From contig JAGVVL010000018.1 in the NCBI GenBank assembly GCA_018287875.1, forward strand, positions 186,001 through 250,000: 64,000 nucleotides of DNA, written 5' to 3'. The DNA comes from Nigrospora sphaerica (Eukaryota; Ascomycota; Sordariomycetes; Amphisphaeriales; Apiosporaceae). How positions within the stretch are numbered: position 1 is the first letter of the stretch; each line of letters opens with the position of its first letter. Positions 63,094-64,000 of the stretch are shown piece by piece. The translations under genes were made by a program, and so were the position numbers. The notes under the pieces were generated by a model that did not search any database, had not been told where the DNA came from, and saw nothing but the letters and a program-made list of their open reading frames with translations.

Positions 63094-64000
63094 ATTTAAT
63101 TAAGAAATCCTTTTAACTTATATACTATGTTATTCCCTTACTAATACCGTGGATATATTAAATAGCTGGCGATTCTATATATCCACCCCTATAGATAGCT
63201 TAGATAGCTTACGTTCCTTATATCTATCACGTGACCTCCTGTCTTAATTAGGAAGTTTTTCTAATCCTAGTAATGTTTCCCTTGCCTAGGCTATGTTCCT
63301 TACCAGGCTTGTTTCCATTGTTGCTTGCCTTATCGATAGTTTCCTTTGTGGCTGGAGAAGTCCTTAGTGGCTGGTGCAGTGCTCAGCCACCTTCTTGGCT
63401 CGGATCTTTTGGGGCCGTAACAGATGGGCAGCCATGATCCATTCATTAGCAAGTGATGTCCTGTCACCATTATGAAGAAGGAAATTCTGGCCCACCCTCG
63501 CCGCGTACAGGCGCTGCTGCAACGTGTGTGTCGTTACTACGCCTACCTTTGCACTCAATGAGGACGGGCTCTCACTCATTCCGGCTGCGTAATCTGCTCG
63601 TGGAACACTGCTTATTAGCACTGTTACTGGTTGTACTGAGCCGTGATGGGGCACTTTGGAGGTTTTTTCATCCCCGGACAGGTTCGTCGATACGGCGTGA
63701 CGCCCAGGGGATCAACTTCGAAGTCGTCATTAAGTGCACTCTACGCGATGGAGATAGTTGAAACTGCTGAAGTTTGCATATCGGTGGTTCTAGATAAACT
63801 TACTCCCAATCGCCGACACTTATTTTCAGGTTGCAAGGAAACCCTGGGTGCTACACAAGCCTTGACAGGTTGATTCCCTCATTTCAGCATGATCGGCCAC
63901 GGAGTCGCTAACATGTTAACGGGGGTTAAGAGAGAAGCAGTGCTCAGGTAAAGGTTCGCTCGCCGAGATTTGATACGCGGACACACGGGTACGAAATCCA
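63094..64000. other. No gene recognised
   Basis: AT-rich to about 63,300, then mixed composition. No frame carries a recognisable motif. Confidence 0.45.

Overview
The window looks like nuclear DNA of a filamentous ascomycete (Pezizomycotina). Genes are split by short introns (about 50-130 bp) with GT..AG ends and CTRAY branch points. Several genes encode small secreted cysteine-rich proteins. There are Ty3/Gypsy chromovirus, Ty1/Copia, Tad1-like LINE and pogo/Fot1 transposons. Many dead coding copies carry stops of the kind made by C:G to T:A change, as expected from repeat-induced point mutation (RIP). No rRNA, tRNA or CRISPR was recognised. All assignments come from reading the sequence; no database search was run.

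Layout. 1-24 kb is a sparse host-gene region. It holds a hidden two-exon 79-aa gene (1740-2032), two head-to-head paralogous small secreted Cys-rich proteins (3575-3970 minus, 5443-5768 plus), a secreted FAD amine oxidoreductase (7062-8523), a dead pogo/Fot1 element (8866-10726), a ten-exon AAA+ ATPase (10887-14108 minus), a four-exon unknown (16572-17613 minus), a small secreted protein (20942-21364) and a Cys-rich F-box-like protein (22714-23694 minus). From 24 kb to 63 kb transposable elements dominate: a RIP-decayed pogo element (24256-26116), a 9.4-kb Gypsy chromovirus (26237-35635, minus), an internally deleted LINE (38350-40318), a near full-length Tad1-like LINE (40842-45814, minus), a 7.5-kb Copia element (51640-59173, plus) and another pogo/Fot1 element (61233-63091). 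Host genes between them are a DUF4246 gene (36023-38059), a secreted protein whose C-terminus was replaced by LINE sequence (45729-46559) and a large GH55-type glucanase gene split by the Copia element (48661-51639 and 59179-60416).

Insertion calls rest on target-site duplications: CCAAG (Gypsy), GTCTC (Copia), 12-13 bp (LINEs) and TA (pogo elements). Copies inside each LTR pair are the same length and look identical, so those insertions should be young. The most interesting observation is that the Gypsy and the Copia element, which belong to different superfamilies, each carry an extra gene in antisense orientation between pol and the 3' LTR. The two antisense proteins share a motif with the same spacing (KC-x2-C-x6-C-x2-[VI]-P-E-x-L). 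This suggests a mobile accessory gene family carried by unrelated retrotransposons.
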